Assembly (NCBI GenBank): GCA_030630935.1
Contig: DAOVMD010000015.1
Span: forward strand, 1 to 16,687
DNA from: Candidatus Mcinerneyibacteriota bacterium
GTDB lineage: Bacteria; AUK180; JAQVHJ01
Reading direction: 5' to 3'
Length of the DNA: 16,687 nucleotides
Position numbers and translations under genes: made by a program
The notes under the pieces: generated by a model
Seen by the model: the letters and a program-made list of their open reading frames with translations, nothing else
What the model was told of the DNA's origin: nothing
Database searches by the model: none
Part shown: in pieces, positions 13,885 to 16,687 of the stretch
How positions within the stretch are numbered: the stretch's first letter is position 1
Layout: each line of letters opens with the position of its first letter

Positions 13885-16533
13885 ATGAAGAACTGGTTTT
13901 CAAGGACATTCATAGTATTCTTATTATTAGCATTATCTGTTTTAGCTTATGCAGCTTCAAATGATAATAATGTAGAGTGGAATGGTCTTTACCATTCATG
14001 GAATAATGATGCGGACGGCTCTGTTCCCGGTGCATCATACCGTTACCGTGAACCATATAATGTTGGTTCACCCGGGACAATCTATGATGACGAAGAAGTA
14101 ATTCTTACACTTCAAGCATACCAGGGCGACCTTACAGATGTTTGGGTAAGGTGGTGGGACGGAAGTGAAAATTGGACTGGCGGTAACTGGAGTCATAACT
14201 TTAATCCTGGTGGTGGTGACCGTGATTACTGGCGAATTAATCTTGGAAAACTCACTCCCGGGATTACCATCTGGTACCAGATCCAGGTAAAGGACGGGAC
14301 TGATGACGATTATGTTCTTGATATTGCTGACCCGCACTGGTCAAACTCTGATGCTCAGGATGTTGATGAGGATATGTCCGGGGAGACAAGAGTAGAATAT
14401 TCATTCTATGTCTCTGATGATGATAAATCAGGTCCTGCTCTAACAGATTTCTATCCTGCCGAAATTGAAGTTGGCGCAACATTTTATATCAAGTGTAAAA
14501 TCTCAGATACCATCACAGATTCCGGAGATAATGACTCAGGGCTATATGATGATAATACCGGGTCTTCAGGTCAGGGTATTTATCTGCTCTGGGATAATGA
14601 TGGTGAATTGGATATCGATGCGAATGAAATTCAAATGTCTCTCGACTCAGGCTCAACTTATATTACAGATTCTTATCTGCCCGCGGCTGCTACAGGCGCT
14701 GATCTTGTATTTAAAATCTATGCTTATAATAATGATTTCGATAGTAACCGGATTGGTGATAGGGACCTAACAGTTTCACCTGTTCAAGGGATTAAGGTGT
14801 ATTCCAGGTTGGACACTTCAGCTAATGAGATTATTCTATTTCCTACCTGGTCCTGGGACGCAAAGAATATTGTATATATAAAATATAATATTTCTACCGG
14901 CGACTCAAATATATTTATTATTCCCGCAGATAAATCTTCTCTCCCAAAACAGTTAACTGTAAATAGCGATAATGTTTTTCATGGTTCAAGAATTACTTTT
15001 TCCCCGGATGATTCAAAAGTGATCTTCTCAAAACTTAATAATAGCCAACTGCATATTTTTTCAATCTCATCAGACCCTGATAATTCTGATGCTGCAGTGA
15101 AGTACTTTCCAGATAGTGTTCCGAACTATGGTCGTGTACTTGACCCCGATTATGGAACTGCAATTAACCAGTATAATAATGTTGAAAGGATTGTGCTTTC
15201 GATCTCGGGTGATATCTGGGTATATGAACCTGACTCCGCAAATTCCCTGAAGAATCTTGTCCGGATTACTGAACTCTCTGACTGGAATCAATCCGACACG
15301 CAGATTGATAAAATTTACCTGCCCAAGTGGTCGTATGATAATAAATCCATTGCATTCGTCAGACGCCCCGCTGTCTTACCGAGCCAGGTTTCCAATGCGG
15401 ATATTTATGTGATAAATGATGTGCAGGATATTATTGAAAGCGCCCTTACTTCAGGGTCAACTATGCCGCCGACAACCTGGGTCGACTCAAGAATAAAAAA
15501 GATTTCAACATCTTCAAACCCGGAATGGTATCCTTCATATTCAAGAGATAGTTCTTTAATCTCTTATAATCTTGATTCGAACAACTCATTTAATAATAAA
15601 ACATTTGTTACCGATCCTGACTCAGCATTAACCCCGGCAAATTTTGATATCTATAAAAGTTCTTCGAATGGACTTGGAACACCTGAAGAAATTGAAGGCA
15701 ATTCTTATAATGAAGCATTCATTCACTGGGCTCCCGCAGGAGGTGACCTCTTAACGTATATCTCAATCGACGGTTCAGGAAATTGTAATCTCGATATAAT
15801 CTCTTATCCATCCGTAAAAAATATCGGCGGGTTCAGGAAGGATTCAAGTTCAGAAGTCGTTCTTAAAGATAATAGCTATTCATCAATAAAGTTTCATGCA
15901 AACGAATTTAAGTCAAATGAAAGTGTGAGATTCGTAACACCATTACCATTTTCAATGCCATTAACCCAGGCATTAAAACCAATTAATACATTTAGAATTA
16001 TAGAGTTTGCTTCAGGTCGGGAAGGTTTCAATTACCCGGCTGAGTTAACCTTATTCTATTCCGATGCCCAGGTACGAAATATAAATGAATCAACCTTAAG
16101 TATATTGAAATTTGTACCTGAACAGAATAGATGGATTCAGATCTCTTCAAAAATTGATACGAAAAATAATTTAGTGATTGCAAATATAAATTCAACAGGT
16201 TTATATGGAATATTCTCCGGGTCAAAAGCTCCAAATATCGATTTCATTGAGCAAGGAAAATTCTTTGCTTTTCCTAACCCGGTCATCTACCCTGAAAATG
16301 AAACTGTTCGATTCAGGTCAAACCCATTAAATATTTCTATTAAAGGTTTTGAGATATATTCAATAGATGGAACCTTGATCTATAAACGTGATTTCATACC
16401 AAATGAAACAGGAAATAAATCTTGGGGCTTAGTCAATTATAACGGAGACATTGTATCATCCGGTATTTATATCTATATCATAACCGAAGAGACTGGCAAA
16501 AAACACGTCGGCAAAATCGCCATAATAAAATAA
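13885..16533 (+). CDS. Large secreted propeller protein with C-terminal sorting-like domain
   Basis: An 882-aa protein from the ATG at 13885; the ribosome site AGAGG is 8 nt upstream, while the in-frame TTG at 13879 is too close to it. Signal peptide ~1-23 (LALSVLAYA, cut before ASN). Residues ~30-170 (NVEWNGLYHSWN, VWVRWWDGS, GITIWYQIQVKDG) resemble the beta-sandwich found before amylase/pullulanase-type domains. Residues ~310-660 form a TolB/WD40-like propeller (FPTWSWDAKNIVYIKY; ITFSPDDSKVIFSK; PKWSYDNKSIAFVRR). A further beta region follows (~680-790). Residues 793-882 (FAFPNPV, IYSIDG, GIYIYIITEETGKKHVGKIA) match the Por/FlgD-like sorting tail, suggesting a type IX-like or similar surface route. 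No catalytic residues are recognised, so surface binding or polysaccharide recognition is a guess. Confidence 0.87.
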   Translation: MKNWFSRTFIVFLLLALSVLAYAASNDNNVEWNGLYHSWNNDADGSVPGASYRYREPYNVGSPGTIYDDEEVILTLQAYQGDLTDVWVRWWDGSENWTGGNWSHNFNPGGGDRDYWRINLGKLTPGITIWYQIQVKDGTDDDYVLDIADPHWSNSDAQDVDEDMSGETRVEYSFYVSDDDKSGPALTDFYPAEIEVGATFYIKCKISDTITDSGDNDSGLYDDNTGSSGQGIYLLWDNDGELDIDANEIQMSLDSGSTYITDSYLPAAATGADLVFKIYAYNNDFDSNRIGDRDLTVSPVQGIKVYSRLDTSANEIILFPTWSWDAKNIVYIKYNISTGDSNIFIIPADKSSLPKQLTVNSDNVFHGSRITFSPDDSKVIFSKLNNSQLHIFSISSDPDNSDAAVKYFPDSVPNYGRVLDPDYGTAINQYNNVERIVLSISGDIWVYEPDSANSLKNLVRITELSDWNQSDTQIDKIYLPKWSYDNKSIAFVRRPAVLPSQVSNADIYVINDVQDIIESALTSGSTMPPTTWVDSRIKKISTSSNPEWYPSYSRDSSLISYNLDSNNSFNNKTFVTDPDSALTPANFDIYKSSSNGLGTPEEIEGNSYNEAFIHWAPAGGDLLTYISIDGSGNCNLDIISYPSVKNIGGFRKDSSSEVVLKDNSYSSIKFHANEFKSNESVRFVTPLPFSMPLTQALKPINTFRIIEFASGREGFNYPAELTLFYSDAQVRNINESTLSILKFVPEQNRWIQISSKIDTKNNLVIANINSTGLYGIFSGSKAPNIDFIEQGKFFAFPNPVIYPENETVRFRSNPLNISIKGFEIYSIDGTLIYKRDFIPNETGNKSWGLVNYNGDIVSSGIYIYIITEETGKKHVGKIAIIK

Positions 16534-16556
16534 TGTGGAGTGTTCTGCCGGATGAT

Positions 16557-16601
16557 ATTTGTCATTGCGAGGAAGGAACGAAGTGAATGACGCGGCAATC
16601 T
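16557..16601 (+). repeat. 45-bp intergenic element, copy 3
   Basis: Starts ATTTGTCATTGCGAGGAA and ends GTGAATGACGCGGCAATCT; same length and orientation as copy 2 at 12679-12723. It begins 23 nt after the secreted protein's stop. Confidence 0.85.
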
Positions 16602-16605
16602 CAAA

Positions 16606-16619
16606 GGGAGCTTGCTCCC
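16606..16619. repeat. Short perfect hairpin GGGAGC-TT-GCTCCC
   Basis: A 6-bp G+C-rich stem directly after the 45-bp element. No T-run follows, so it is not a canonical terminator. Confidence 0.5.
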
Positions 16620-16636
16620 CTTCGCTGCGCAAGTAA

Positions 16637-16678
16637 GAATGAACAATGAACAATGAAGAATGAAAAATGAATAATGAT
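16637..16678. repeat. Tandem heptanucleotide repeat, 6 units
   Basis: In exact 7-nt register: GAATGAA, CAATGAA, CAATGAA, GAATGAA, AAATGAA, TAATGAT. It is the cleanest heptamer array in the window and runs nearly to its edge. Confidence 0.75.
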
Positions 16679-16687
16679 TTTGCTTTA

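Overview
The window is AT-rich chromosomal DNA from a bacterium with a Gram-negative-type envelope. The evidence is a beta-barrel-like outer-membrane protein with a signal peptide, and a large secreted protein ending in a Por/FlgD-type C-terminal sorting-like domain. Clear Shine-Dalgarno sites precede most genes. Two or three promoters match the ordinary TTGACA-17-TATAAT pattern rather than the -33/-7 pattern of Bacteroidota. Together with the sorting-like tail and a sigma-54-type promoter, this points to the wider FCB superphylum or a related uncultured candidate phylum rather than Bacteroidota proper. The phylum is an inference. There are no rRNA or tRNA genes and no CRISPR array.

Layout. 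1-4591 (+): a tight, overlapping run of four genes: a membrane protein with a spermidine-synthase-like domain (cut at the 5' end by the window edge), two tandem CNNM/CBS (CorB/CorC-type) transporters, and a Rossmann/DUF2520 oxidoreductase-like protein. 4592-4819: a spacer with a degenerate inverted-repeat element. 4820-8511 (+): a second tight run of endonuclease V (nfi), a D-2-hydroxyacid dehydrogenase and an S9 prolyl-oligopeptidase. 8835-9639 (-): a 47-aa single-pass membrane protein overlapping an outer-membrane barrel-like protein. 10720-12609 (+): a CASTOR/POLLUX-type RCK ion channel. 12955-13209 (-): an 84-aa two-pass membrane protein that resembles the 47-aa one at both ends. 13885-16533 (+): a large secreted protein with an N-terminal beta-sandwich-like region, a TolB/WD40-like propeller and a sorting-like tail.

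The most unusual content is non-coding. The divergent spacer 9640-10719 holds a 278-bp MITE-like element with terminal inverted repeats, a 9-bp target duplication and a perfect 38-bp palindrome; a 3 x 65-bp tandem repeat; and four hairpins with unrelated stems that all share a TTCA loop. The divergent spacer 13210-13884 holds a degenerate octanucleotide array whose two halves run in opposite orientation, an 81-bp tandem repeat with hairpins whose stems vary in a compensating way, and a near-perfect sigma-54 promoter (GG-N10-GC) just before the secreted protein. Gene-end spacers (8512-8834, 12610-12954, 16534-16687) instead carry a recurring 45-bp element (two near-identical copies and one rearranged) and tandem heptanucleotides. 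Repeat class therefore follows gene orientation: hairpin arrays lie between divergent genes, and the 45-bp/heptamer repeats lie downstream of genes.

Functionally the genes look like membrane transport (CNNM pair, channel), DNA repair, peptide and 2-oxo/hydroxyacid metabolism, and envelope or surface proteins. No single pathway unites them. All homology statements come from motif recognition by eye; no searches were run.
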